Under the pieces are notes generated by a model. The model did not search any database and was not told the DNA's origin. It saw only the letters and a program-made list of their open reading frames with translations. This document shows positions 18,136 to 26,863 of a stretch of 50,227 nt of DNA, in pieces. Each line of letters starts with the position of its first letter. The first letter of the stretch is position 1. Both the position numbers and the translations under genes were made by a program. Source of the stretch: Saprospiraceae bacterium (GTDB taxonomy: Bacteria; Bacteroidota; Bacteroidia; Chitinophagales; Saprospiraceae); contig JANWVR010000114.1 of NCBI GenBank assembly GCA_025056735.1, positions 1 to 50,227 of the forward strand, read 5' to 3'.

Positions 18136-20775
18136 TCAGGACAGATAGGTTTTCACGGCCTCGACGGCTTCGGATAGGCGCGAAGCATCGGTACCGCCGG
18201 CCGTGGCAAAGGAGGGCTGACCACCGCCGCCACCGCGCAAGTACTTTTGGGCCAGTTCACGGGCGATGTTGCCGGCATGCAAGCCGCGCTCTTTGACTAA
18301 CGTTTCACTGATGCGCACGGTAAGGAGCGGCTTTTCACCGCTGACAGAGCCCAGGGCCACCACGGCAGCGCCCAATTCGCGCTCCAACTCGTGTGCCAGT
18401 GTTTTGATGATGTTGGCGTCACTCAGCGCAACGACAGCCGTTACGACGGCGAATCCGTCGCGCGGTTCGGCCTGTTGGCGCAGTTGCTCGCGCACCTGGC
18501 TGGCCTGCTGCAGCAACAGGCGTTCGATTTCTTTGTGTAGGCGTTTGTTTTCTTCCTGTAGTTCAGCCACCGCGCGCGCTGGCTCCTGGGCTTTGAGTAG
18601 GGCGCGGATGCCGGCCATCTCGCGTTCTAAGGCAGCTACGTGGCGTTCAGCGGCATCAGCAGTAAGGGCCTCTACGCGCCGCACACCGGCAGCGATGGCG
18701 CTTTCAGAGACGATTTTAAAAAAGCCAATGCGACCGGTCTGCTTGACGTGGCAACCGCCGCACAGCTCGCGCGAGTAAGCAGGGTCGAACGTGATCATGC
18801 GCACGCGCTCGCCGTATTTTTCGCCAAAAAGCATCATGGCGCCGGCCTTTTGCGCCTCCTCCAACGGAATGTTGCGGGCCTCTTCTAAAGCGATGTTTTC
18901 GCGGATTTTCTCATTAACTAAATGCTCGATTTGGGCCAATTCGTCATCGGTTACCTTTTGAAAGTGCGCGAAGTCAAAGCGGAGCATTTGGTCGTCTAAG
19001 TACGAACCTTTCTGCTGCACGTGGTGGCCCAACACGCGCCGTAGGGCGGCATGGAGCAGGTGCGTGGCTGAATGGTTGTTTTCCACTAGGCGGCGGCGCC
19101 GGGCGTCCACCTGAGCGCGCACGGCAGGCGCTTCGATGTTCTCGGGTAACCGCTCGAGGTAATGGATGACTAAGTCGTTTTCCTTTTTGGTGTCGAGCAC
19201 CTGAATTTTTTCATTTCCAAAGAAAAGCCAGCCGGTGTCGCCGACCTGGCCGCCGCCTTCAGGATAGAACGGCGTTCGGTTGAGCACGACGTGGTATTGC
19301 GGTTTGCCTTTTACCTGCACCGTGCGGTATTTCAATACATAGGCGTCGTCCACTTCCAGCTGGTCGTAGCCCACAAAGACGGCGTCGCTGCCTTCGCGCA
19401 GCACCGTCCAGTCGCCCACTTCTTTAGCGGCGTCTTTTCGGGAGCGCTCTTTCTGCTCTTGCAGCGCCTTCTCAAAGCCAGCTTCGTCCACTGTCCAGCC
19501 TTTCTCACGGGCGATGAGGCGCGTCAGGTCAATGGGAAAACCGAAGGTGTCGTACAATTCAAATGCCTGGCGGCCGTCGAGGACGCCGTCGCGCGCTTCA
19601 ATGGCTTCGATGCGTTTCAGGCCGCTTTCCAAGGTGCGCAAGAAGGCTTTTTCCTCTTCTAAGACGACGCGCACAACGAAGTCTATTTGCGCTTTGAGTT
19701 CGGGAAACACGTCGGCGAACTCTTCGGCTAAGATGGGCGCCATTCGGTACATGACCGGCTCTTTTTGGCCCAAGAAAGAATAGTAGTAGCGCACGGCGCG
19801 GCGTAGGATGCGTCGGATAACGTATCCGGCGCCGGTATTGGAGGGCAGTTCGCCGTCGGCAATGGTAAAGCACACGGCGCGCAGGTGGTCGGCCACGACG
19901 CGCATGGCCACGTCCGTCATCTTCCAATCGGCATGCAGGCCGGGATAAGTACCTTCGTAGCGAATGCCGGTGTAGTTTTCTAAGAAAGCAAATAGCGGTC
20001 GCCACAGGTCGGTGTCGTAGTTGGAGGCGGCGCCCTGAACGGCGCGGCAGAGGCGTTCGAAGCCCATGCCGGTGTCCACGCTTTTGGCGGGCAGTTCTTC
20101 TAATGACCCGTCGGCGCGGCGGTTGAATTGCATGAAGACGTTGTTCCAGATTTCGATGACGTTGGGATCGTCGGCATTGACCAGATCTCGCCCATCGCGT
20201 TGAGCACGCTCGGCGTCGGAGCGCAGGTCAATGTGGATTTCGGAGCAAGGGCCGCAAGGCCCCTGGTCGCCCATTTCCCAGAAATTTTCTTTTTTTCCAA
20301 AGGGCAGGATGCGGTCTTCGGGCACGTACTTGCTCCACTCAGCGCGGGCCTCTTCATCGAAAGGCAGATTTTCGGCAGCATCGCCTTTAAAGACGGTCAC
20401 GTAGAGGCGGTCTTTGGGCAGGCGATAGACTTCGGTGAGGAGTTCCCACGACCAGGCGATGGCTTCTTTTTTGAAATAGTCGCCAAACGACCAGTTGCCC
20501 AGCATCTCGAACATGGTATGGTGGTAGCCGTCGCGGCCTACATCTTCCAAGTCGTTGTGCTTGCCTGTTACGCGCAAACACTTTTGGGTGTCGGCCACGC
20601 GCGGAGCAGGTGGCGTCTGATTGCCCAGAAAGTAATCTTTGAGTGGCGCCATGCCCGAGTTGACGAACATGAGCGTAGGGTCGTTTTTGGCTACAATGGG
20701 CGCAGAGGGTATGATTTTATGCGCTTTAGAAGCAAAGAAATCTAAGAATTGCTGGCGGATTTGACGCGAAGTCAT
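18136..20775 (-). CDS. alaS: Alanine--tRNA ligase
   Basis: This 879-residue cytoplasmic class II synthetase is full length for AlaRS. It charges tRNA-Ala, recognising the G3:U70 pair. The aminoacylation domain begins MTSRQIRQQFLDFF and includes HTMFEMLGNWSFGDYFKKEAI (motif 2 region) and GPCGPCSEIHIDL. The editing domain shows HSATHLLHAALRRVLG (HxxxH) and the second zinc-binding pair CGGCHVKQTG. The C-terminal DHHA1/oligomerisation part ends LRGGGGGQPSFATAGG, the glycine-rich motif of the C-Ala domain. The ATG at 20773-20775 is the usual start, and a TAACTTTG box lies 22 bases upstream. Confidence 0.97.
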   Translation of the reverse strand: MTSRQIRQQFLDFFASKAHKIIPSAPIVAKNDPTLMFVNSGMAPLKDYFLGNQTPPAPRVADTQKCLRVTGKHNDLEDVGRDGYHHTMFEMLGNWSFGDYFKKEAIAWSWELLTEVYRLPKDRLYVTVFKGDAAENLPFDEEARAEWSKYVPEDRILPFGKKENFWEMGDQGPCGPCSEIHIDLRSDAERAQRDGRDLVNADDPNVIEIWNNVFMQFNRRADGSLEELPAKSVDTGMGFERLCRAVQGAASNYDTDLWRPLFAFLENYTGIRYEGTYPGLHADWKMTDVAMRVVADHLRAVCFTIADGELPSNTGAGYVIRRILRRAVRYYYSFLGQKEPVMYRMAPILAEEFADVFPELKAQIDFVVRVVLEEEKAFLRTLESGLKRIEAIEARDGVLDGRQAFELYDTFGFPIDLTRLIAREKGWTVDEAGFEKALQEQKERSRKDAAKEVGDWTVLREGSDAVFVGYDQLEVDDAYVLKYRTVQVKGKPQYHVVLNRTPFYPEGGGQVGDTGWLFFGNEKIQVLDTKKENDLVIHYLERLPENIEAPAVRAQVDARRRRLVENNHSATHLLHAALRRVLGHHVQQKGSYLDDQMLRFDFAHFQKVTDDELAQIEHLVNEKIRENIALEEARNIPLEEAQKAGAMMLFGEKYGERVRMITFDPAYSRELCGGCHVKQTGRIGFFKIVSESAIAAGVRRVEALTADAAERHVAALEREMAGIRALLKAQEPARAVAELQEENKRLHKEIERLLLQQASQVREQLRQQAEPRDGFAVVTAVVALSDANIIKTLAHELERELGAAVVALGSVSGEKPLLTVRISETLVKERGLHAGNIARELAQKYLRGGGGGQPSFATAGGTDASRLSEAVEAVKTYLS

Positions 20776-20797
20776 GGAGTGCGTGATTTTTTCGGCG

Positions 20798-20805
20798 CAA
20801 AGTTA
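20798..20805 (-). promoter_or_regulatory. TAnnTTTG box of alaS
   Basis: TAACTTTG on the minus strand, with the last G 23 bases before the alaS ATG. A TTG lies 24 bases further upstream, slightly outside the usual 17-23 spacing. Confidence 0.5.
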
Positions 20806-20850
20806 GCGGCTTTTTAACAGGGGGAAAGGCAAGGGTTAAAGGCAAAAAGG

Positions 20851-20858
20851 TATCTTTC
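20851..20858 (+). promoter_or_regulatory. Imperfect -7 box of the SHOCT-domain gene
   Basis: TATCTTTC differs from TAnnTTTG at the last base only. It lies 37 bases before the ATG at 20896, in a 120 bp region shared with the divergent alaS promoter. Confidence 0.35.
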
Positions 20859-20895
20859 GGCGATTTTCGCTGTTCACTGCCTAATTTGTTTTATT

Positions 20896-21396
20896 ATGCT
20901 CAAGAATTTGAAAGATAAGCTAAAGAGCCAGCTCGAAGAGCAGGCTGCTCACCTGAAGGAAAAGGCCGAGAAGGCCCAGGCCGATCTGAAAAATACGGCC
21001 AGCCATGCGCTGGCAGACATGGGTGCGCTCAACGCATACCTGCCGGAGGTGCAGCGCATTCTTCAGGAAAAGGTGCTGCCCTTGCTCAACCTGAATTCGT
21101 TGGCCAATGCCATGGGCGACAGCCGCATGGAAGCAGCTTTCCGAATGGCATATGAGTTCCTGCCGGCGCCCGTGCGCTTACTGGTAAGCCAGGATGCTTT
21201 CGTGCGCTTCTGCATGAACAATCGCTCCAAGCTGATGGATCCGGCGACCGAGCAACGCATCCTGCAGGCGCCGCCGCCGGCTACCCAGCGTGTTTCGGCT
21301 GCCGATGAGCTAACCAAACTCAAGCAGTTGCTCGACGCCGGCATGCTTACGGAGGCAGAGTTCGAGGCTTTCAAAAAACAACTTCTGTCAGCGTGA
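20896..21396 (+). CDS. Coiled-coil protein with C-terminal SHOCT domain
   Basis: This is a 166-residue cytoplasmic protein. Residues 1-40 are a highly charged amphipathic helix (KDKLKSQLEEQAAHLKEKAEKAQADLK) likely to form a coiled coil. The centre (45-115) is helical and unassigned. Residues ~135-165 (ADELTKLKQLLDAGMLTEAEFEAFKKQLL) match the SHOCT short helix-turn-helix motif, usually found at protein ends as an oligomerisation or targeting element. There is no signal peptide or TM segment. It is divergent from alaS. A weak hairpin at 21408-21422 follows the stop. Function unknown. Confidence 0.8.
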   Translation: MLKNLKDKLKSQLEEQAAHLKEKAEKAQADLKNTASHALADMGALNAYLPEVQRILQEKVLPLLNLNSLANAMGDSRMEAAFRMAYEFLPAPVRLLVSQDAFVRFCMNNRSKLMDPATEQRILQAPPPATQRVSAADELTKLKQLLDAGMLTEAEFEAFKKQLLSA

Positions 21397-21549
21397 GTTC
21401 TGTTAAAGAGCGTCGCGCGCTCAGCTAAAAATCGAGGCCTTGACCCACGGACATTGTGCTTTTTTGCCGCTTTGTTTTCCTGGTTCAACGGGGTTGTAGA
21501 CCTTTGCCTCGTTGTTCTTCCGCTGGCGGTTCGATGCCAGCCCACTGAC

Positions 21550-22542
21550 ATGCTTGCCTTTTTCCGCAACAACGAGTCTTTTACCGTCTTCTGGCTGGCG
21601 GCCTACTTAGGGGCCCTGCGCCTGCCGGCCCTGCTGGGCTGGGTGGCGCCGCCGGAAGGTGAGGAAGCGCCGGGCGGATGGCTGTATCTCTGGCTTTTGG
21701 GTGGCTTGGGCGCTTCTCCGTTGGGATCGGCGATCGCTGCGGCAGGGTTGGTTTTTGTTCAGGCATTTATGGTTAATCGCCTGACCGACAAATACCGTAT
21801 GATGGAAGAGCGCACCTGGCTTCCGGGCATGCTGTACGGGTTGGTGGCCTCTTGCGTGCCGGATTTTCTGTTTCTCTCGCCGGCGTTAGTGGCAACCACG
21901 TTCCTGCCGCTGGGGCTGTGGCAAATTTTCTCAGTCTATCGGCGCCCATTAGCCTTTTCGGCTATTTTTGATACAGCTGTGTGGTTTACGATGGCTTCGC
22001 TATTTTATCCACCGGCTAGCTGGTTCGTTCCGGTGGGCTTTCTGAGCTTTTTTGCTCTACGCTCGTTCAATAGACGGGAGCAAATGGTCTATGTCGCGGG
22101 TGCGTTGGCCATTCTGATCATCGTTCAGGCAGCGCTTTTTTGGTACGACCGCTTGGATGATTTCTGGACTATTCAGCTCGCCCATTTTTTCGCCTGGCCA
22201 CAAATTTCATTTCCGCAAGACCTCAGCCCCCGCCTGTCGGTCGGAGCGTTGGGCGTATTGCTGCTTATTGCGGCGCTTGGCTTCAACTTGTACTATTACA
22301 AGCGCGCCATCCAGGTGAAGAAGTACATTGATATTTTGTATTGGTTTTTCCTGACGGGTACACTATCGGCCTTTTTTCGCCCCGCCGACACCTTGGACGG
22401 CTTTCTACTGTGCATGCCCAGCGTGGGCATCTTTTTGGGCTATCTCTTTCAATCCTCCCGAAATAACCCGTTCCTGGAGTTGTTTCATCTGGCCCTGTTC
22501 GCGTTAGCATTGGTGGTACAATTCTCTGGCCATCTTTTTTGA
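21550..22542 (+). CDS. DUF6427-type integral membrane protein
   Basis: This is a 330-residue protein with about 8-10 hydrophobic helices. The start [17 protein letters not shown], with an N-terminal RNNxxF box before TM1, resembles the DUF6427 proteins of Bacteroidota. A central [28 protein letters not shown] segment and a C-terminal [15 protein letters not shown] are also typical. I chose the ATG at 21550; the frame is open 32 codons further up, but that extension has no family similarity, and a GACCTTTG box (21499-21506, one mismatch from TAnnTTTG) lies within it. purQ follows after 26 bp on the same strand and is probably co-transcribed. Function unknown. Confidence 0.75.
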   Translation: MLAFFRNNESFTVFWLAAYLGALRLPALLGWVAPPEGEEAPGGWLYLWLLGGLGASPLGSAIAAAGLVFVQAFMVNRLTDKYRMMEERTWLPGMLYGLVASCVPDFLFLSPALVATTFLPLGLWQIFSVYRRPLAFSAIFDTAVWFTMASLFYPPASWFVPVGFLSFFALRSFNRREQMVYVAGALAILIIVQAALFWYDRLDDFWTIQLAHFFAWPQISFPQDLSPRLSVGALGVLLLIAALGFNLYYYKRAIQVKKYIDILYWFFLTGTLSAFFRPADTLDGFLLCMPSVGIFLGYLFQSSRNNPFLELFHLALFALALVVQFSGHLF

Positions 22543-22568
22543 TGTTCTACCCAAACCCTATTTTTTCT

Positions 22569-23267
22569 ATGAAATTTGGTGTTGTTGTTTTTCCTGGCTC
22601 CAACTGCGACGACGATATGGTGCACGTGCTGGGCGACGTGTTGAGGCAGCCGGTAGAGAAAGTTTGGCACAAGGATACCCATCTGCCTGCTGACGTAGAC
22701 TGTGTCGTGCTTCCCGGCGGCTTTTCTTACGGCGACTACGTGCGGGCGGGTGCTATTGCGCGATTTTCGCCGATTATGCAGGCCGTTCAGATTTTTGCCC
22801 GAGAAGGAGGTTTAGTGCTGGGCATCTGCAACGGCTTCCAGATTCTTTGTGAGGCCGGTCTGTTGCCCGGCGTTTTGCTGCGCAACGCCAATCAGCAGTT
22901 CATCTGCGAAAATGTGTGGATCAAGCCCGCCACGACGCGCTCCCCGCTGACGGCTTCGTTAGACCCAGAGCGCACTTTAAAGATACCGATTGCACACGCT
23001 GAGGGACGCTACTACGCCGACGAAGCGACGCTCGACCGCTTGGAGGCGAATGAACAGGTGCTTTTCCGCTATTGCACGCCCACGGGTCAGCTAGCGCCCG
23101 AAGCAAACGTCAACGGTTCGATGCGCCACATCGCGGGCGTGTGCAACGAGCAGCGCAACGTGTTGGGTATGATGCCGCACCCAGAGCGCGCTGCGGAGGA
23201 GGTGCTGGGCAATACTGACGGGCTGACGCTTTTTGAGTCGTTACTGAGCGCAGTAGCAGCCGTTTAA
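22569..23267 (+). CDS. purQ: Phosphoribosylformylglycinamidine synthase subunit PurQ (glutaminase)
   Basis: This 232-residue class I glutamine amidotransferase supplies ammonia to PurL in step 4 of purine synthesis (FGAR to FGAM). The N-terminus [16 protein letters not shown] is diagnostic. The nucleophile Cys is in [18 protein letters not shown] near residue 90, and the catalytic His/Glu pair is in [11 protein letters not shown] near 208. [17 protein letters not shown] is also standard. The ATG at 22569 was chosen because the family starts with MKFG; an in-frame ATG 10 codons earlier adds nothing conserved. PurS and PurL are not in the window. Its stop codon overlaps that of the convergent gene: both use the TTAA at 23264-23267. 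Confidence 0.96.
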   Translation: MKFGVVVFPGSNCDDDMVHVLGDVLRQPVEKVWHKDTHLPADVDCVVLPGGFSYGDYVRAGAIARFSPIMQAVQIFAREGGLVLGICNGFQILCEAGLLPGVLLRNANQQFICENVWIKPATTRSPLTASLDPERTLKIPIAHAEGRYYADEATLDRLEANEQVLFRYCTPTGQLAPEANVNGSMRHIAGVCNEQRNVLGMMPHPERAAEEVLGNTDGLTLFESLLSAVAAV

Positions 23268-23782
23268 GCCGGCGGCGGCGTTTTAGTCGGCTGTTGTTGC
23301 GGCTCAAATAGGGCCAGGATGATGTTGCCCATATAAACGCCTAAAGCGGACTCGACGAGCGTCAGGAAAATGACCATGTCCTGAAAACTCAGCACGTTGG
23401 GCGCAAGAGCCTTAAGGGAAATGAGTAGCATCACAATGGCAAAATGCCCGTGCACCAACCAGCGCACCATAGCGCTGATGGATGTTTTGGAACCGTTTCC
23501 GTTCGTAACCGGCTCTGTGATGCTCCGCCCGATATAGCGAAATACCGCCCCGCCGTACATGGCCGTAATGGGGCCGAGAATGCCCATCAGAGTGGTGAAC
23601 TCTTCAAAGTCGAAGCCGCGCAGAATGTAAAAGATGCCCGCGGCGCCTATCAGGACAAAATGGTAAATGAGTATCTGCCGGGCAATGCGCGCACGAGGGT
23701 TGAGGCTTTTTTGCGCAGCCGTTGTAGCGGTTTCGGCAGGGGTGTTGGTCGTTGCCGTAGTGGTGGCCGATGTTGCTGCCAT
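23264..23782 (-). CDS. Small integral membrane protein, unknown function
   Basis: This is a 172-residue protein. A Thr/Ala-rich, probably disordered N-terminus (residues 1-28) precedes four likely TM helices: [56 protein letters not shown] and [24 protein letters not shown]. It ends in a Pro-rich tail. It follows the exported protein gene on the same strand with a 24 bp gap, so the two are likely co-transcribed. I do not recognise the family. The Gly/Ala packing and short loops would suit a small channel or a scaffold, but nothing supports a specific role. Confidence 0.65.
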   Translation of the reverse strand: MAATSATTTATTNTPAETATTAAQKSLNPRARIARQILIYHFVLIGAAGIFYILRGFDFEEFTTLMGILGPITAMYGGAVFRYIGRSITEPVTNGNGSKTSISAMVRWLVHGHFAIVMLLISLKALAPNVLSFQDMVIFLTLVESALGVYMGNIILALFEPQQQPTKTPPPA

Positions 23783-23806
23783 AACAATTGCCTTTCGCTG
23801 AAAAAA

Positions 23807-24745
23807 TTATTGTCGAATAAGGTGGTAAACGAGGCGTTTAAACAAACGCTGCTGGTACTCTTCTAAATTGTCTTTGTAGCGCAAAGAAAGGTCTTTATAG
23901 TCGTTTTTCCGAGGGGGAAATAGGATACCGCTTCCGTATTTACCCTGAAATTCCCATGTCAATTCGGTATCGGGGCCACGCTGGGCGCACCAGACCGTGA
24001 TGCGATGGTACTCGTAATATCCGTCGGGGCAAATTTCGTGGCTGAGATGGGTAACTTCAAGCACAAACTCGTCAAATGTAACGAAGCTGGTATCAATGCG
24101 CGCACGCCACAGGATGGGCGTGCCCTTAGGTTTGTAATGGTTAATGAGAAAGCGCCTGGCTTTGGCAGATACGGCTGGAGCCTGCTGCCCAGGGATGATG
24201 GCCTTTCCTTCACCCAAATTGATGTTTTGGAAGGCCGTAAAGGTAGGCAGGTGTACTTGAAAGACGCTGCCGCGTACGGAGCGCCAATCGCGCAGGATGC
24301 GCCCGCGGTCGCTCCGAATGCGCATCAGGAAGTGAGCAGGTTCGTGGCAACGCACCACCACCTCGGCCTGCTCTTCGTGGATTTCGGCCAGAAAGGCCCA
24401 TTTGCGCAGCAGACGCTCGCGAAAGTACTGGCCGTAACGTCGGAAGTTTTCCTGTTCCAGGCGTTCCCAGGCACACTGCAAAGAATCGCATACCCGCTCG
24501 CCCTGATGGGCGGCCCTTAGAAAGAGCGTTACCCTCTGCTGCGATACGGCAATACTATCTGCGTAAAGAACACGGTCCAGTTCTGCATAGGTTAGCCATT
24601 GCTGATAATCGCGCATTCGAGCGCGAAAGAAGTCCTCGTGCATTCGCAAATCCTCCTCCAGGGGCGATTGAGCGAAGGTAATCGAGGATGCGGCAATCAC
24701 CATTCCGGCAAGAAAAACCAGGCTGGTGAGAAAGGTCGGTCGCAT
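23807..24745 (-). CDS. Exported protein of unknown function
   Basis: This is a 312-residue protein with a signal peptide (LTSLVFLAGMVIAASSITFAQ). Residues 30-130 are rich in charged and aromatic residues and probably alpha-helical (RMHEDFFRARMRDYQQWLTY, EQENFRRYGQYFRERLLRKW). The rest has alternating strands and many aromatic residues and ends RLFKRLVYHLIRQ. There is no lipobox, T9SS tail or catalytic motif that I recognise. It is the first gene of a probable two-gene unit with the downstream membrane protein (24 bp gap), suggesting an envelope-associated pair. Confidence 0.65.
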   Translation of the reverse strand: MRPTFLTSLVFLAGMVIAASSITFAQSPLEEDLRMHEDFFRARMRDYQQWLTYAELDRVLYADSIAVSQQRVTLFLRAAHQGERVCDSLQCAWERLEQENFRRYGQYFRERLLRKWAFLAEIHEEQAEVVVRCHEPAHFLMRIRSDRGRILRDWRSVRGSVFQVHLPTFTAFQNINLGEGKAIIPGQQAPAVSAKARRFLINHYKPKGTPILWRARIDTSFVTFDEFVLEVTHLSHEICPDGYYEYHRITVWCAQRGPDTELTWEFQGKYGSGILFPPRKNDYKDLSLRYKDNLEEYQQRLFKRLVYHLIRQ

Positions 24746-24825
24746 GGCAGGGAGTGTTTAATGAGCAGCGCAGCCAATGACGGAAGCGCTTGAGCGGCTA
24801 TTTTCAAAATATTAAATTTTAACAT

Positions 24826-26031
24826 TTAAATTAAGGCTAAAGTTCTGCGGCATAAAACCAAAATTTTCTGACCGTCTGGCCCGGTCGTGCCAAACAGATA
24901 TCTATCGCCGCCATCTGAAAGGCCCAGCCGCTGGCGCACTTGTTCAGCGGAGTCAGGGAAATGGCGCACAGCGACGTTGGCCTTGCGCTCCGGTAAATAT
25001 CGCTGGACGACTCGTCGGTCGTATGGAAGCACCTCCTCCACGACAAAGCACCTGGCAGGAGCCTCCGGAACAAGCGCCATCGAGGTGTAGAGGTGGGCAT
25101 GCGGATGCAACTTGGCCAGCCCGTAGCGCACGGCGAAGGTCTTGAAGGCGCCCGCCTTCAGAAGGGCAGCATCGGGTTCGTATAAGTAGTGTTGGGGAGC
25201 ACTAAAGCGCGGCGTGCAGGTGTGTTCCTCGACGCGGTTAAAGGAAAATTGCACTGTCCCATGTGCAGCAAGCATGGCTGCTTCGATGGGTATTTCGTCG
25301 GCATTTGCACGAGTATGCCCTAAGAGCAGGAGCAGCTCCTTGACTTCGCCGCCCACAGACACCACCCATATGCGCTCGATACTTTCCATTTGCTCTTGCG
25401 CCAGCGCCAGGTCGAGCATAGGGGCAGCTTTCACCAACACATGTGCTGCCCGCTGGAGCAGCAAAGGGCGCAATGCCAACACGTTAGGAGAGCAATCCTC
25501 GAAGCGGAATACGCGCCGTTGCTGGTCGTCGCGACGCGAAGGGTCTGCGTAGATCAGGTCAAAGGTTTCTGCCCTTTCGAGCAAAAAGCGCTCAGCGTCT
25601 AAGTTCTCCACGCGGATGTTTGCAGCGCCCAGCAACGCAAAATTGTGCCGGGCCGCCTGGGCTAATGCGAGGCCACGCTCGAGATAGACCACCTCTTCGA
25701 ATGCTTTTGCCCAAAAAAAGGCGTCTATGCCCATGCCCCCCGTCAGGTCGAGCAAGCGCCGACCCGAAAACAGACTGGCCTTGAAGCGCGCCGCCTGCTC
25801 CGACGAAGCCTGCTCTACACTCATAGCAGGTGGCACATCCAAATCGAGTCGAAACCACGAGGGCGCCTTGACGCGGATTTTTCGCAACGCGGCCATTGAG
25901 GGGAGCAGAGTTGCTACGGAAATCTCCGGGTAGCGGTGCGCTGTCAGCGCCAGAGTGGCCAGATCGTCGTCTATATGCTGGCGTACGAAAGCCTGTTCTT
26001 GCTCAGTCAGTATCACGGGTCTGCGAGGCAC
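24826..26031 (-). CDS. THUMP-like SAM-dependent methyltransferase (PG_1098 type)
   Basis: This is a 401-residue class I methyltransferase. The SAM-binding motif I is LLDLTGGMGIDAFFWAK near residue 92, followed by VVYLERGLALAQAARHN (motif II acidic residue). FDLIYADPSRRDDQQRRVFRFEDCSPNV resembles the DPxR signature of the PG_1098 group rather than the NPPY of N6-adenine enzymes. The C-terminal ~100 residues fit the THUMP-like domain of this group. The substrate is unknown; RNA is likely by analogy. I accept the GTG at 26029-26031 as the start, as it lies 8 bp after the comF stop, consistent with coupled expression. Confidence 0.82.
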   Translation of the reverse strand: MPRRPVILTEQEQAFVRQHIDDDLATLALTAHRYPEISVATLLPSMAALRKIRVKAPSWFRLDLDVPPAMSVEQASSEQAARFKASLFSGRRLLDLTGGMGIDAFFWAKAFEEVVYLERGLALAQAARHNFALLGAANIRVENLDAERFLLERAETFDLIYADPSRRDDQQRRVFRFEDCSPNVLALRPLLLQRAAHVLVKAAPMLDLALAQEQMESIERIWVVSVGGEVKELLLLLGHTRANADEIPIEAAMLAAHGTVQFSFNRVEEHTCTPRFSAPQHYLYEPDAALLKAGAFKTFAVRYGLAKLHPHAHLYTSMALVPEAPARCFVVEEVLPYDRRVVQRYLPERKANVAVRHFPDSAEQVRQRLGLSDGGDRYLFGTTGPDGQKILVLCRRTLALI

Positions 26032-26039
26032 TAAGGCGG

Positions 26040-26759
26040 TCAGCGCATTCGAGTGGTAGCAATAGCCACCGTGGCCATACTCAGGCGGACGTCAGGCGCA
26101 CTCACCAAAGCCCTGCCGCAGGCCTCTAGCGTGGCGCCGGTGGTCAGCACGTCGTCCACCAGCAGGATATGTTTGCCCGCCACGGCCCCGGGTTGGGCGA
26201 GGACAAACACCTCTGCTACATTGTCGAAGCGCTCCATACGGCGCTTGCGCGTCTGTGACTCAGAAAACCGACGGCGTTCCAGCGCGCCCAAGAAGGCCGG
26301 GATACCCATCGCCTCCGAAACGCCCGAAGCAATCAGCGCGCTCTGATTGTAGCCGCGCACTTGCTGCTTATCAGGATGCAACGGCACGGGAACGACGGCC
26401 TCGACCCGGCGGAAAAAGGGCGAGCGCTTGAGCTGCCCTCCGAGCAGACGCCCCAGCTGAAGGCCAATATGGGCCTGGCGGTGGTACTTCAGGCGGTGCA
26501 GAGCGCGCTGAAGCGGGCTGCGGCGCTGGAAAAAGTAGAGAGCCGCACCGCTCTCCAATGGTATGCGGCCCCATAAGCGTTCAGTAAACTCGTTCTCGCG
26601 CAAAAAGCACATATCGCCCGGCAAGAGCTGGCTCTGGCAGCGTACGCAGAAGCACGTCTTCGCCCGGGCAGCAGCCTTTCCGCATCCTGGGCATAATTCT
26701 GGATAAAATGCCCAGAACAGGTCCGAGGCCCACCGTCTTACTCCGCTAATTGTCCGCAT
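26040..26759 (-). CDS. comF: ComF family protein (phosphoribosyltransferase-like, DNA uptake)
   Basis: This 239-residue protein has an N-terminal zinc-ribbon with two Cys pairs (CPGCGKAAARAKTCFCVRC, residues 18-36). A phosphoribosyltransferase-type domain carries the PRPP-binding motif ILLVDDVLTTGATLEACG near residue 195. VEAVVPVPLHPDKQQVRGYNQSALIA in the middle is also a ComF signature. ComF proteins are needed for natural transformation in some bacteria and act in the cytoplasm, probably with ComFA/PriA. It is the first gene of a unit with the methyltransferase. A TATTTTTG box lies 26 bases upstream of the ATG, with a heptamer tandem repeat directly behind it. Confidence 0.9.
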   Translation of the reverse strand: MRTISGVRRWASDLFWAFYPELCPGCGKAAARAKTCFCVRCQSQLLPGDMCFLRENEFTERLWGRIPLESGAALYFFQRRSPLQRALHRLKYHRQAHIGLQLGRLLGGQLKRSPFFRRVEAVVPVPLHPDKQQVRGYNQSALIASGVSEAMGIPAFLGALERRRFSESQTRKRRMERFDNVAEVFVLAQPGAVAGKHILLVDDVLTTGATLEACGRALVSAPDVRLSMATVAIATTRMR

Positions 26760-26784
26760 AAGCAGGGGAATTTTTTATGCGAAA

Positions 26785-26792
26785 CAAAAATA
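26785..26792 (-). promoter_or_regulatory. TAnnTTTG box of comF
   Basis: TATTTTTG on the minus strand, with the last G 26 bases before the ATG at 26759. No TTG is present at the usual -33 distance. That region instead runs into the AAAARTG heptamer array at 26804-26845. Confidence 0.45.
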
Positions 26793-26803
26793 GGAAGGAA
26801 GTT

Positions 26804-26845
26804 AAAAATGAAAAATGAAAAGTGAAAAGTGAAAAATGAAAAATG
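26804..26845 (+). repeat. Six perfect heptamer units AAAARTG
   Basis: Six head-to-tail 7-bp units read AAAAATG, AAAAATG, AAAAGTG, AAAAGTG, AAAAATG, AAAAATG, so the order of variants is mirror-symmetric. The array starts 12 bp behind the comF -7 box and ends 18 bp before the DUF4197 stop. A period of 7 bp is prone to slippage, and unit loss or gain would change the distance and A-tract phasing upstream of the comF promoter. Confidence 0.9.
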
Positions 26846-26863
26846 GGTTTTGGGCCGGTAATG

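Noticed and set aside
21408-21422. Hairpin GAGCG-TCGCG-CGCTC after the SHOCT gene as terminator
   Set aside because: No T-run follows; the stem is only 5 bp.
23264-23267. Overlap of purQ and the convergent membrane protein gene as a regulatory signal
   Set aside because: Only the shared TTAA of the two stop codons; a compact 3' end rather than a signal.
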